IMG/VR virus record: IMGVR_UViG_3300025468_000004
Span: 1-42,801 of that record
From: a virus
Length of the DNA stretch: 42,801 nucleotides
Strand: one strand, 5' to 3'
Part shown: positions 1 through 8,440 of the stretch, piece after piece
Position numbering within the stretch: position 1 is the stretch's first letter
Layout: the number at the start of each line of letters is the position of its first letter
Position numbers and translations under genes: made by a program
The notes under the pieces: model-generated
Seen by the model: only the letters and a program-made list of their open reading frames with translations
What the model was told of the DNA's origin: nothing
Database searches by the model: none

Positions 1-689
1 GCTGAATAATCGCCACCCTTAAGTTCTGCGCTAGCAGCTTTACTGTTTAGTAATTGAATCTTATCAGTTACCAACCCAATAAATCTACCTTCTGCTTCCA
101 TATCCCCTAAGAAAGTAGATCCAAAAGCTAATGCTGCATAAAGGATTAGCTCATACTCCTCAAGAATATAAGGTTTAACTTCTACACCACCAATGATAGT
201 TCCAATAGGAGGCTCTGCATAATGATAAGTTAAATTGAATTCACCTTCTGCTTCTCTCTTGCCTTCTTTATTTGTTAGTAAGAACTCTGTAAGTTCTCTA
301 ACGAAAGCATAGTTAGGTTGGTTATTATGAAATGATCTAGCCCCAACTCTGCGATAAACAATATCATCAGAAGTATCACTGTCACTCCAGGTTCCTCCCC
401 CAGCTGTACAATCTGCTCTAGTTAAATAAGAGCCTGTAGAACAAGACCCTGCACCTAAGTATCTTAATTCAATAACATCTAAGTATCCATTAGGAATGGT
501 GATGCTAGAATCTGCCTTAAGAACAGAGAAGGTAGCCTTACGCTCTAAAGTAGGAACTCTTAGAGTCTCGTAAACCATAGCCTCACCCATCTCAATAAAC
601 TGATCAAGCTGCGCGTTGGTTAAATCTGTTCTGTTTAGCCAGTCCGCAACTGCTGTGCGTAATGTAGCTTGATTAGTAATTGTTGCCAT
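1..689 (-). CDS. Head-tail adaptor/connector protein (3' end outside window)
   Basis: The gene starts at ATG 689-687 behind AGGAG and runs off the window edge after 229 codons. The N-terminus (MATITNQATLRTAVADWLNR) and the helix-rich body with a later 'YHYAEPP' segment resemble SU10/P22-gp4-like adaptor proteins that sit under the portal and build the head-tail junction. Its place directly downstream of the capsid gene in a podovirus late operon agrees. Residues 83-101 form an unusual insert with two cysteines, three glycines and a tryptophan (C83, C94, G97-G99, W101), a motif I have seen in other phage structural proteins. Family assignment is by pattern recognition; the structural role is likely, the exact family less so. 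Confidence 0.7.
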   Translation of the reverse strand, partial: MATITNQATLRTAVADWLNRTDLTNAQLDQFIEMGEAMVYETLRVPTLERKATFSVLKADSSITIPNGYLDVIELRYLGAGSCSTGSYLTRADCTAGGGTWSDSDTSDDIVYRRVGARSFHNNQPNYAFVRELTEFLLTNKEGKREAEGEFNLTYHYAEPPIGTIIGGVEVKPYILEEYELILYAALAFGSTFLGDMEAEGRFIGLVTDKIQLLNSKAASAELKGGDYS

Positions 690-707
690 TTAGGACTCCT
701 AAATTAG

Positions 708-1010
708 TTAGTAATACATAAGATGAGGATATTTAAACTTCATGATATGTTTAAACTTTCTCATTTCTTCAGGTTGGATATTCTTATCATGGATATTAAT
801 TCCATACTTTGTCATAATATCTAATGCAATTGTATCTGGTACATTGCAAAACGGTTTAAATCCTGAATCGATTCGCTTGTTTTTTTTACCGAACTCTCTT
901 TGAGCTTTCGCCCATTCTAAATGAGGCTCGATATCTTGTACTATACCAATGCCACTGGCATCTGAATGTACTTCATAATCTTTAAATAATTGTTCTCTTA
1001 TTTCTCTCAT
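708..1010 (-). CDS. Small late protein of unknown function
   Basis: A 100-residue protein encoded between the major capsid gene and the adaptor gene. I do not recognise a named family, but the C-terminal half (residues about 50-100, with F52-K53-P54-F55 and an EEMRKFKHIMKFKYP tail) looks like a small conserved protein that accompanies capsid genes in several podoviruses. No signal peptide or membrane segment is visible. The start lies at the end of a short tandem AGAGATG repeat, so the usual Shine-Dalgarno is replaced by purine-rich repeats. Expression is probably lowered relative to capsid by the stem-loops at 1034-1100. Confidence 0.7.
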   Translation of the reverse strand: MREIREQLFKDYEVHSDASGIGIVQDIEPHLEWAKAQREFGKKNKRIDSGFKPFCNVPDTIALDIMTKYGINIHDKNIQPEEMRKFKHIMKFKYPHLMYY

Positions 1011-1033
1011 CTCTCATCTCTCATCTCTTTATT

Positions 1034-1100
1034 ATTCTTACCGACAAAGACTCTTAGAATCTTTCTTGGTAAGAATAACCCCCACCCGAAAGCAGGGGTT
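1034..1100 (-). terminator. Tandem stem-loops directly after the capsid gene
   Basis: Two inverted repeats lie between the capsid stop and the next gene. The first in transcription order pairs AACCCC (1077-1082) with GGGGTT (1095-1100). The second pairs ATTCTTACC (1034-1042) with GGTAAGAAT (1068-1076), with partial pairing inside. There is no long U-tract. The position matches that of the T7 late terminator after gene 10, so a partial terminator or RNA-processing site that favours capsid expression is the likely role. Confidence 0.55.
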
Positions 1101-1121
1101 AATTCAACTTTGCTTAACCTA

Positions 1122-2138
1122 TTAAGTTAAAGACACATCAATGATAACACCGTTACCAGATGGACTCTTAGCTTCCAAAGTACACTCGTGTACCATGTAA
1201 GAACGTAAAGAGTCACCGTCTTCGTTGATATCACGGAACTGAATCGGACGAAGAGTTGCAACTGATAATAGAGAAGGATCGTAAACGAACACTTCAGTAT
1301 CATCCATTAAGTAGTTGTGAACTAACTCAACATCACCAAAGTCAGATTCATACAAATCAACTGATTGGCGTAACTTGCCCTTCTCATCAATATTTCTACG
1401 AGTATTCATAGAAGAAGTATTAACTAAGTTAGAGAAGTTTACTTTGTTAGCTGTTGACATCATTACTTTAGATGGAGCTGCAGAAGTTTCGCCGTTAATT
1501 TCACGAAGAATTTCATTGATGCTTGCTAAAGTAAATGGCTCAGAAGCCTTACCAGTACCAGATGAAGATGCAACATCAGAACCATCACCAGCAGCTTGTG
1601 TCACTGTTAATGATCCAGAAGTTACAGATGCAACAGATTCTGCTACACCAGCATAAGACTGGTATCCGCCCATCTTACGAGCGTATGCTTGAATGCCACC
1701 TGAGGCTGAAGAGCCTTGCGTACCTTTTGTTTGAGAAGACACTAAAGTCTTCTCAATGTCACGCATGATTTCTTTACCTCGCTTCTCAGTCTGATATTTG
1801 AATTCAGACTTACGTCCAGCCTTGTCTACAGCTTCAAGAGAACCAGAAACACGAATACCTTTAGTAAAGATCTGTGCCTTGTTATCAATCTTCTGTACAA
1901 CAGGACCGGCAGATTCTGCGAAGCTTGAACCTTCAACTGCAGCTTGCAATGCAGCAGCAGCTAAAGTGTCGGTTGACCATTCATGAGTAATCGCAGAAGC
2001 TTTGTTCTTACCGATTGAAGACATGAATGGAGTCATATCTCTAGATATATTAGAGATGTAGTTTGCTAGGTCCTCTTTCTGAGAACCCTGAGCAGTAAAA
2101 CTGCCCGTTATGGTTGAAGTACCAAATTTAGTAGCCAT
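1122..2138 (-). CDS. Major capsid protein
   Basis: A 338-residue protein with the N-terminal pattern of the DUF5309/SU10-type major head protein family (ISRDMTPFMSSIGK, then THEWSTDTL near residue 55). It forms the icosahedral shell with an HK97-like fold. A Gly/Ser/Ala-rich stretch around residues 140-200 may be a surface-exposed loop or inserted domain. The start at 2138 follows AAGGAT. It lies directly downstream of the scaffold gene, the usual order, and is followed by two stem-loops. Length and neighbourhood fit well; confidence is high for function, somewhat lower for the family name. Confidence 0.92.
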   Translation of the reverse strand: MATKFGTSTITGSFTAQGSQKEDLANYISNISRDMTPFMSSIGKNKASAITHEWSTDTLAAAALQAAVEGSSFAESAGPVVQKIDNKAQIFTKGIRVSGSLEAVDKAGRKSEFKYQTEKRGKEIMRDIEKTLVSSQTKGTQGSSASGGIQAYARKMGGYQSYAGVAESVASVTSGSLTVTQAAGDGSDVASSSGTGKASEPFTLASINEILREINGETSAAPSKVMMSTANKVNFSNLVNTSSMNTRRNIDEKGKLRQSVDLYESDFGDVELVHNYLMDDTEVFVYDPSLLSVATLRPIQFRDINEDGDSLRSYMVHECTLEAKSPSGNGVIIDVSLT

Positions 2139-2166
2139 TTTGCTATCCTTATATTAGACAGGCTGA

Positions 2167-3225
2167 CTAGCCAAACATATTGTCAATAACATTATCAAAG
2201 AGAACTTTTGAATCGTTCTCTGTTCCTTTGCCTTTACTAACTCTTTGTCTAGACTGATCAACTCTGTTTTCTTTTTTAGTTGTTTTAGAAACAGGCTTTT
2301 TAGTAGGGACTCTTTTCACGGGGGCTTTCTTTCGTTTTACAGCTCCTTTAGAAGTAGTCTCTTTTAAGCGCCGGTATCCATCAATAACACTAACTACCAC
2401 AGGATCAACAATAGAATCAACTAATTGCTCATTTAAGCCAAGCTCTAGAGCAAATTTTCGATTAGCCATCGCGACTTCTTCAGACCAATCAGGCACTAAG
2501 TGCGGAATCTCCTCTCTGAAAGCTTCTACTTGTGAATTAAAAGCTTCTGAGTTTTGATTCTGTACTTTTCTACTCATAACATCCATCATAGAGTCTCTCT
2601 TGCTTTTTCGATTCCCATACTCTTCCTTTGCTTTGTCAAGTTGTCTATTTAACTTGCCTGCATTGTAATCGTCTTCATCGTAAGCTTGATCAACCTTATC
2701 CTTTAGTTCTTGTAGAATTCGTAAATCCTTCTCGTCTTCATTCTGTAATAATTGGGCGTTCATTTGAGCGAATACCGTAGCCTCTTCCTTAGCTCCCGCT
2801 AATTCTTTAGTCTGTTTCGCAAGTTCATCCCCTTTCTTTGACTGATGTTGTTTAGTCTGATAGTTGGCGATTAATTCTTCCATACTTACTTCACTTTCTT
2901 CCCCATCAATCTTAACGGGAACCGTAAAGTCCATATCAATCTCATCGTCATCCAATTCATTAGTATCTTCTTCTTGGGTAGCGTCCTCAGACTCATCCTC
3001 ATCTTCAACCTCTTCCTCTTCCTCATCTTCCTCAACTTCACCAACTTCATCAGCGTCCTCGTCAGTGTGTGGATCCTCACCTTCGAGTTTTTCTGTGGCT
3101 TCTTCGCTTTCTTGGGTAGCTGCTTCGGTATCTAATCCTAAAACATCATCCGCCAATGCGTCAAAGTCAAAGTCTTGAACTTGCGACTCATCCACTTGGG
3201 TAGCTTCGCTTTTTTGTTCTGACAT
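2167..3225 (-). CDS. Capsid assembly scaffolding protein
   Basis: A 352-residue protein with an extremely acidic N-terminal third (residues about 20-115, with long Glu/Asp runs), a helical coiled-coil middle (about 115-240) and a basic C-terminus (Lys/Arg-rich, about 295-335) ending in a short hydrophobic helix. This charge layout is typical of phage scaffolding proteins, whose basic C-terminal helix-turn-helix binds the coat protein inside the procapsid. It precedes the capsid gene with a short spacer. No protease domain is visible. Confidence 0.87.
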   Translation of the reverse strand: MSEQKSEATQVDESQVQDFDFDALADDVLGLDTEAATQESEEATEKLEGEDPHTDEDADEVGEVEEDEEEEEVEDEDESEDATQEEDTNELDDDEIDMDFTVPVKIDGEESEVSMEELIANYQTKQHQSKKGDELAKQTKELAGAKEEATVFAQMNAQLLQNEDEKDLRILQELKDKVDQAYDEDDYNAGKLNRQLDKAKEEYGNRKSKRDSMMDVMSRKVQNQNSEAFNSQVEAFREEIPHLVPDWSEEVAMANRKFALELGLNEQLVDSIVDPVVVSVIDGYRRLKETTSKGAVKRKKAPVKRVPTKKPVSKTTKKENRVDQSRQRVSKGKGTENDSKVLFDNVIDNMFG

Positions 3226-3282
3226 ATAGTCTCCTATTTTTAGTAGAAGGCCTATTTAAGGCCTCTCAATCAATCATCAAAT

Positions 3283-3299
3283 AGTTCTTAAATAGAACT
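3283..3299 (-). other. Late-operon stem-loop, copy 1
   Basis: AGTTCT (3283-3288) pairs with AGAACT (3294-3299) around a 5-nt loop, overlapping the stop codon of the gene just before the scaffold gene. On the transcribed strand it closely resembles the stem-loop at 6143-6167, including a following ATTTG. It could be an RNA-processing or mRNA-stability element. Confidence 0.45.
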
Positions 3300-3524
3300 T
3301 CTCTTTTTTGCAACTGCAGCTTTCTTAGCCGGAGCTGGTCTTCTAGGCGCTACGGGAGCCTTTGCAGGTTTCGTCATAGCCTCTATGTTATTTCTAGCTG
3401 TTATTAAATCATTCAAAATAGCGGCCTGGGAACCAATACCTCTTCCTAATGCTAATACTCCAATAGCTGATTTAATACTAGAAGTTAACTTATCTATTGC
3501 TTTCTGTTCAACATCTGTCATCAT
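3288..3524 (-). CDS. Small basic late protein, unknown function
   Basis: A 78-residue protein between portal and scaffold genes. The N-terminal half is predicted helical with a Gly-rich turn (ALGRGIGSQ). The C-terminal third is Pro/Ala/Lys-rich and strongly basic (residues about 52-78), like DNA-contacting or disordered virion tails. The start overlaps the upstream gene's stop by 4 nt (ATGA), so translation is probably coupled. I do not recognise a family; a head-associated or assembly role is inferred only from position. Confidence 0.65.
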   Translation of the reverse strand: MMTDVEQKAIDKLTSSIKSAIGVLALGRGIGSQAAILNDLITARNNIEAMTKPAKAPVAPRRPAPAKKAAVAKKRSSI

Positions 3525-3838
3525 TCATCCTTTATCGCTCGAGCTTTGTTATTTTTAGCAGTAATAGAGCGCTCGATGTTCTTCATCACTGCTCCTTGAC
3601 TAATTGCTAACTTATAGAGAAACTCTCTCGATTCTGTTTCAAAGTGCTTAGTTTCTAGCCACTGTGTAAACAGTTGATTGAGAATATCCTCAGTCACCAT
3701 AGTCATAGTATCTTTTATTTCATCACATTGGTAGCCTTTAGTCAAGGTCCTTTGTGCGTCATCATAAACCGATACCTTTTTTGGTTTGCCATCAGGGTCT
3801 TTTTTAAAGTTCTGATGTCTATTGTATTTTTGTGTCAT
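3521..3838 (-). CDS. Small late protein, unknown function
   Basis: A 105-residue, charged, mostly helical protein between the portal gene and the 78-residue gene. The N-terminus is basic (MTQKYNRHQNFKKDPDG); the remainder looks like one or two long helices with no membrane segment or metal motif. It overlaps the downstream gene by 4 nt and starts 14 nt after the portal stop, so it belongs to the same transcriptional unit. No family recognised. Confidence 0.65.
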   Translation of the reverse strand: MTQKYNRHQNFKKDPDGKPKKVSVYDDAQRTLTKGYQCDEIKDTMTMVTEDILNQLFTQWLETKHFETESREFLYKLAISQGAVMKNIERSITAKNNKARAIKDE

Positions 3839-3852
3839 CTATCTCTCATCTA

Positions 3853-6090
3853 TTATTGTTGTCCTCCCATCAAAGCTGAGGGGTCTAATCCTGCTTGCTG
3901 TGCCATCTGCATAGCTTGTTCAGGGTTCTCCATAGCTGCTTGGGCTAATTGCTCTCCTTGCTGTTGGATTTCCTCTTCTTCTTTCTCTTGTTGCTCTGTA
4001 TCTTGGTATAAATTTTGGAAATCAACAGGTATTTGCTGAGGGGCTTGTGCTCCCTCAGTGCCTTGTGCTTTAACAATGATCTCAGCCCATTTACGATTTG
4101 ATTCATCTTCAGCTTCTAATAACTGGCGTTTATTATCAATCTGCTTATTGTCAACCTCAGCTTTAATGAAGCTAATATTAGCAACAGCGGTTTGAGCTTC
4201 AAGCTGTGCTTTTTCAAGTTCAGCTTGTTTAGCTTGCTCAGCTTGTTGTTGAGCTTGTTGTTGCTTCTGTTGTATCTGTTGCTGAGCTTCCTCATTTGCA
4301 GGATCAACTAAGAACCTAGTAGGGTCTAATCCCATATTAGCGAGAATATCAGTAGCTAGATTGAAGGCCGCTAATGGATTAACATAGGGCGCTGATTCAG
4401 GATCTGCAGCCATAACAGGAAGAAGCTGAGCTATCTCATTTAACTTCATTCCTACATTGATATTAGAGTTTTCACCTAAATTAGCCTGGATATCTAAATC
4501 CATATTAGAAGGCATTGTTTGCAATACTTCTAGGGTTAAAGACGCATAACCTTTATCTGTCTTATAACGCATAGGGTTTTTCAGATTCGCCCTCATCTCT
4601 TTTAAGATGCCACGACATAAATCTTTAATGCCGCTCTCAACAAACCTTCTAGCAATATGCTCAACACGAATTTGAGCAGCATTTTGCGCATTTCCCATCT
4701 TCTGCTCTGAATTGCCAGAAACATACAATGTATCATTTAATCCCATTGCTGTTTTGCTAAGGCCTGTAGATTGTTCCTTCTGCATACCTAAGAACTCAAG
4801 CATAGCTCCAGTCCCAGGACTGATTTGTTCTGGAGTGATCTGTTGGATAGCTGCAGCGGGGTTGCCATTAGTAGCAATAATCTGCTTAGGCAATGGGTTT
4901 TGCAATGCAGCAAAGTCTACAACATTAGGATCTGCTAAGGTTCTTCCGTAGTTACCGAAGTAAACATTCTCAACGAATCCACGCATAATAGCTGTAGTCG
5001 CTTGAGTCTGTGGACGTGCCATATCAAGCAGGGAGAGCCCTTGAAATTCATGTGGAATTTCTATCGGGTTAAGTATAGCAATAGGAATATAAGAACTGTC
5101 TTCTTCTTCAAGAATAGTATCACCAGCTTTAATAACATGTACTAACTCTGCAATACCGTCCCCATCTCGGTCAGAACGAATCCAGCATTCAATAACCGTT
5201 ACAGAAATATTAGCTTCGTCTTCTTCGTCGTCAGAATTAATCCAATTATCTATACCTGCCGATTGTTTACGAGCATAAGACTCTAATGACCACTCTGAGT
5301 CTCTGAAGGAAGCTTCTTCTCCCATCTCAGAAAGATCTCCAGTAAAATCTGGCCAGTTACGCCTAATGTCAGAGCGTGTCATATCTGTGACTAGCCCTAT
5401 AAATTTAGCTTCACTTATGGTTTCTGCTCCTTTGTCAATAACAAAAGACTCTGGTGGAATGTTACGAATTTTAACACCTGACTTGTCAATCTTACGGCGT
5501 AGTCTAACATCTTCATATACGATAGGCCCTTCAATAAGATCTTCTTTTATATGGAGGTCTCCCACGATCTCAACATTTCTATCTGCTAACACTTGGTCTA
5601 ATAAAGCTTCTTGAATCGTATCGTATTCTTCTACTTCATAATCAAAGCTTTCTTCCCATCCCCAGGTTATGGCGCTGTTACCGAATACAACTGCGGACTT
5701 AATCCAGGTGGACAATTTTGTCCAGCCATCCGAATTAGAGTTAAACAAGCAGTAATTTACTACGTCCGAAGCAACCTGGGAGGCTTTGATAGAAGCCACT
5801 TCGTTGCTATAAGGGACAAATAATGCTAACTTATTGTTATCAAGTAGTAACTTAGTTAACAGCGCGGTATAACCTTCTGCAATCTCTGCAGAATCTGATG
5901 AAACAATCTTAGATACACCTTGGGGAGATAAGTCTCCTTTAGCTTCTAAACTCATTTCATAAATTGAATTCTCTCTTCTCTTTGCAGCATCTGAAGACCC
6001 TGTATAACCACCAGTTGCATTTCTTAAGTTTCTATCTATAGATTCTAGCAATTGCTCGTCTGTAATTTTTTCTATTTTATGTTTGCTCAT
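3853..6090 (-). CDS. Portal protein
   Basis: A 745-residue protein of the podoviral portal type. It forms the dodecameric DNA-entry ring at one capsid vertex and docks the terminase and adaptor. Supporting features are its length, the N-terminal segment beginning near residue 30 (GGYTGSSDAAKRRE), the conserved central segments around the stem ('EGLSLLDMARPQTQ'-like, near residue 350) and a long Gln/Glu-rich coiled-coil tail from about residue 610 that would form the barrel in the capsid interior. It lies between the large terminase and scaffold genes. The start follows a GAGAGAGAG purine run. Confidence 0.94.
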   Translation of the reverse strand: MSKHKIEKITDEQLLESIDRNLRNATGGYTGSSDAAKRRENSIYEMSLEAKGDLSPQGVSKIVSSDSAEIAEGYTALLTKLLLDNNKLALFVPYSNEVASIKASQVASDVVNYCLFNSNSDGWTKLSTWIKSAVVFGNSAITWGWEESFDYEVEEYDTIQEALLDQVLADRNVEIVGDLHIKEDLIEGPIVYEDVRLRRKIDKSGVKIRNIPPESFVIDKGAETISEAKFIGLVTDMTRSDIRRNWPDFTGDLSEMGEEASFRDSEWSLESYARKQSAGIDNWINSDDEEDEANISVTVIECWIRSDRDGDGIAELVHVIKAGDTILEEEDSSYIPIAILNPIEIPHEFQGLSLLDMARPQTQATTAIMRGFVENVYFGNYGRTLADPNVVDFAALQNPLPKQIIATNGNPAAAIQQITPEQISPGTGAMLEFLGMQKEQSTGLSKTAMGLNDTLYVSGNSEQKMGNAQNAAQIRVEHIARRFVESGIKDLCRGILKEMRANLKNPMRYKTDKGYASLTLEVLQTMPSNMDLDIQANLGENSNINVGMKLNEIAQLLPVMAADPESAPYVNPLAAFNLATDILANMGLDPTRFLVDPANEEAQQQIQQKQQQAQQQAEQAKQAELEKAQLEAQTAVANISFIKAEVDNKQIDNKRQLLEAEDESNRKWAEIIVKAQGTEGAQAPQQIPVDFQNLYQDTEQQEKEEEEIQQQGEQLAQAAMENPEQAMQMAQQAGLDPSALMGGQQ

Positions 6091-6142
6091 TCGCTCTCTC
6101 TCGGTTTATATATGCTTAATTACTCGCAATTTAAGTACACAA

Positions 6143-6167
6143 ATAAGTTCTTATTAATGGAACTTAT
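6143..6167 (-). other. Late-operon stem-loop, copy 2
   Basis: ATAAGTTC (6143-6150) pairs perfectly with GAACTTAT (6160-6167) around a 9-nt loop. It overlaps the TerL stop codon and precedes the portal gene. On the transcribed strand the sequence is nearly the same as the stem-loop at 3283-3299, so this looks like a reused element of the late transcript. Confidence 0.5.
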
Positions 6168-7801
6168 AGCCATTTTGTATCATCTGCCTGGTAAGAACTG
6201 TTTAATTCACCCCAACTAAACGTATGATTAGTGAGGGAATGCCCATGGGTTCTATATGCTTCACACGTTATTGCCATTGCCATAACTAAGTCATCATGAT
6301 GCCCTAGTGAAGCTTCTGGCTTTCCTTGTGGAGTAACAATAAAGTTACGTAATTCTTCTATCGCTAAAGCAGAAGGTATAGCTATATCCTCATCCTCAAT
6401 CATTCGTCTAAGATTAGAGATGATTGGAGAACGAGTTGCAGCTGTCGTTTTAAATCCTAGATGATTAATCCCTTCTGAGTAAGTATTAGCTGTTTTCTTT
6501 TGCTGATAGATACTAGGATAATTCATCCCATGTAACTGTTGAACTGTTGCAATACCAATAGAGTTAGATTCTGGACATATCAAAGCATTGTTATACCATC
6601 TTCCTAGGTAGAACAATATCCTGCCATATCGAACAGGGTCGGTTCTGTTACTACGATAAATAGAAACAATCTCTCTATTACTAGTCATAACACAAGCAAC
6701 TGAATAATCTCCACGTACACCTAATGCAACGTCAGCACCAATCAAGTATTTGTTATCTCGTTGAGGTGCGTCCCATACAGAAAGTGTTCCTTCAGTAGAT
6801 TCATCAAATGAACTGTACGCATCATTAAACTCTCTTAGAGAATCTGGTGGTTGCGTAACATACTTATCCAATGACTCTTTATTGAAAACAGAACTACCAG
6901 ACTGCAAGAAGGACTCTTCCGCTGTAAACGGATACTCCTGTTTAAATAGATTGGAGGAAGTTTCGGCTATCTTAATCCTACGCCAATACAATTGACCATT
7001 AGATAGTTCCCATCTCTCCTGTAACCTAAGCTCATCATGAGTCCACTCAATACCATCTGGGCACTTAAGTGTATACTCATCTTGAAGATACCATGGCACA
7101 AACAAAGGAGTAAAGTTACCTTCACCTCTCTCAGCTTTACTCCATAGATCGTAATAGACACCTTGTGCTCCATTGGACGTACTATTAATAATAATAATAC
7201 TACCATTGGTTAATGACACAGACTGGAATAGACCTGCCATTACCTTCTCAGCATTCTGGAAGAAAGCCGTTTCATCACATAGCAATGCAGTATTAGTTGT
7301 ACCACGTCCAGGGTTATCAGCACCTGCGGTAAACAATCTAAATTTAGAATCGTTACCTTCAAATACCATCTCTCTCTTATTCGATATCCCTAACTTAGGT
7401 TTTAAACTCTTAGGTAAGTTCTCCCAAAACGTCTTACTCATCTGGAAGATCGATTCGGTCGTTGGCTTATCTAAACTAATAATTACAGCTCTAGTATTCT
7501 TATAGAACAAAGTCCTATGAAAGATTAGAGCAGAACTAATTGTAGAGAAACCCGCTTGACGATACTTAGAGATAATCATTCTTACATAACCAATCTCTTT
7601 CATCTGCCTTACATACTCTTCTACAACCACAACCTGAGCTTTATTAATCTTTAGATGAATCAATCCTTTATCTGCATCTTTAGGATAGATCATTAATGCT
7701 TCTTCAATAAAAGCAATAGGATCTTCCTTCCATCTCGCCCAAGTATTCCGCTTCTCAAGTTCAACTATCAGCTCAGCGGCTTCTTTATTTTTACTCATCA
7801 T
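6164..7801 (-). CDS. terL: Terminase large subunit (TerL)
   Basis: A 545-residue packaging motor. The ATPase domain shows a Walker-A-like loop KYRQAGFST (residues 79-87) and Walker B LLCDE (173-177, D176/E177). The RNase-H-like nuclease domain shows D357 (GADVALG), E411 (CPESNS) and the HHDDLVMA motif (D503/D504). It cuts concatemeric DNA and pumps it through the portal encoded immediately downstream. The gene overlaps TerS by 11 nt, giving translational coupling. ATG codons at 7801 and 7798 are both possible starts. Packaging strategy (pac, cos or terminal repeats) cannot be read from this window. Confidence 0.96.
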   Translation of the reverse strand: MMSKNKEAAELIVELEKRNTWARWKEDPIAFIEEALMIYPKDADKGLIHLKINKAQVVVVEEYVRQMKEIGYVRMIISKYRQAGFSTISSALIFHRTLFYKNTRAVIISLDKPTTESIFQMSKTFWENLPKSLKPKLGISNKREMVFEGNDSKFRLFTAGADNPGRGTTNTALLCDETAFFQNAEKVMAGLFQSVSLTNGSIIIINSTSNGAQGVYYDLWSKAERGEGNFTPLFVPWYLQDEYTLKCPDGIEWTHDELRLQERWELSNGQLYWRRIKIAETSSNLFKQEYPFTAEESFLQSGSSVFNKESLDKYVTQPPDSLREFNDAYSSFDESTEGTLSVWDAPQRDNKYLIGADVALGVRGDYSVACVMTSNREIVSIYRSNRTDPVRYGRILFYLGRWYNNALICPESNSIGIATVQQLHGMNYPSIYQQKKTANTYSEGINHLGFKTTAATRSPIISNLRRMIEDEDIAIPSALAIEELRNFIVTPQGKPEASLGHHDDLVMAMAITCEAYRTHGHSLTNHTFSWGELNSSYQADDTKWL

Positions 7802-8165
7802 TCACAATCTTTAAATTCTTCAATCTACTTTTGATTTCCTCTTTAGACATATCAGCAACATTATCTTGATCTGCCATTGCATCTTTAGTAGGTTCAATAT
7901 ACTTATTAGCTTCCATGATTGCCTTAATAGCAATCTGATCACCTGCAGCTGTACCTTGAGCAAAATGACGTTGAGCAATAGTCGCTAACATCTCACCTGG
8001 ACTCAAACCAGCTACTTCCTCAAAAGCTTCCTTAGTTAAAGTAATCTTATTTTTTATACCTTTAGGTCTTCCTGCTGGGTTTCCTGACACCCCTGGTTTA
8101 AATCTATTGCCTTTACCTGCGTTAGTAAACTCTCTATCAACTTCCTTCTGTCTCGCGTTTCTCAT
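7791..8165 (-). CDS. terS: Terminase small subunit (TerS)
   Basis: A 124-residue protein with the N-terminal motif GVSGNPAGRPKG (residues about 25-36), which marks a common class of phage small terminases and DNA-binding proteins (DUF5681-like), followed by a helical core. TerS recognises phage DNA and loads TerL. It is the first leftward gene of the head module and overlaps TerL by 11 nt. Promoters for it must lie in or beyond 8166-8440; a phage-RNAP-like leftward promoter is present much farther out, at 11315. Confidence 0.88.
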   Translation of the reverse strand: MRNARQKEVDREFTNAGKGNRFKPGVSGNPAGRPKGIKNKITLTKEAFEEVAGLSPGEMLATIAQRHFAQGTAAGDQIAIKAIMEANKYIEPTKDAMADQDNVADMSKEEIKSRLKNLKIVNDE

Positions 8166-8221
8166 ATTTTTCTCCTGAAATTTTAATTATGTAATCTTAC
8201 TTTTGCCCCACCTATACTTGT

Positions 8222-8326
8222 AGCCCCTGTGTGTGTCGTCTTTTTGATAAGGTTAGTACCTGTGTGTCACCTTTTTGATAAGGTTAGTACCTGTGTGTAA
8301 TTTCCTAGAGGTCAGTACCTGTGTGT
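8222..8326. repeat. Four tandem about 30-bp repeats in the divergent control region
   Basis: The core AGTACCTGTGTGT occurs at 8255, 8286 and 8314, with a diverged copy at 8222 (AGCCCCTGTGTGT), at steps of 33, 31 and 28 bp. Copies 2 and 3 are identical over 28 bp (8240-8267 and 8271-8298), including TTTTTGATAAGG. They lie between leftward late genes and rightward early genes. They may be tandem promoters, regulator-binding iterons or part of a replication origin. Confidence 0.8.
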
Positions 8327-8331
8327 AATAT
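8275..8331 (+). promoter_or_regulatory. Possible tandem early promoters inside the repeats
   Basis: Repeat copy 3 has TTGATA (8275-8280), a 17-nt spacer and TAATTT (8298-8303). The last copy has TTCCTA (8302-8307), an 18-nt spacer and TAATAT (8326-8331). These are weak but correctly spaced sigma-70-like pairs facing the early genes. A reading as promoters for a phage-encoded polymerase is equally possible. Confidence 0.35.
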
Positions 8332-8422
8332 ATATATGTTGTACACCAGCATATATTCGACACCCCCCTCTTTACACGGGAGGAACGTCACACGGGATAC
8401 AGCAACCCGATCATTGCTGCTT

Positions 8423-8439
8423 ATACACTGGAGGTGTAT
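8423..8439 (+). promoter_or_regulatory. Stem-loop presenting the ribosome binding site
   Basis: ATACAC (8423-8428) pairs with GTGTAT (8434-8439), placing most of the GGAGG Shine-Dalgarno (8430-8434) in the 5-nt loop just before the ATG at 8441. A second stem, CAGCAA/TTGCTG, lies immediately upstream (about 8400-8420). The arrangement suggests translational control of the first early gene. Confidence 0.5.
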
Positions 8440-8440
8440 C

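Noticed and set aside
2864-3178. Rightward Ser-rich frame over the scaffold gene
   Set aside because: It is the antisense shadow of the acidic (GAA/GAT-rich) region of the scaffold gene.
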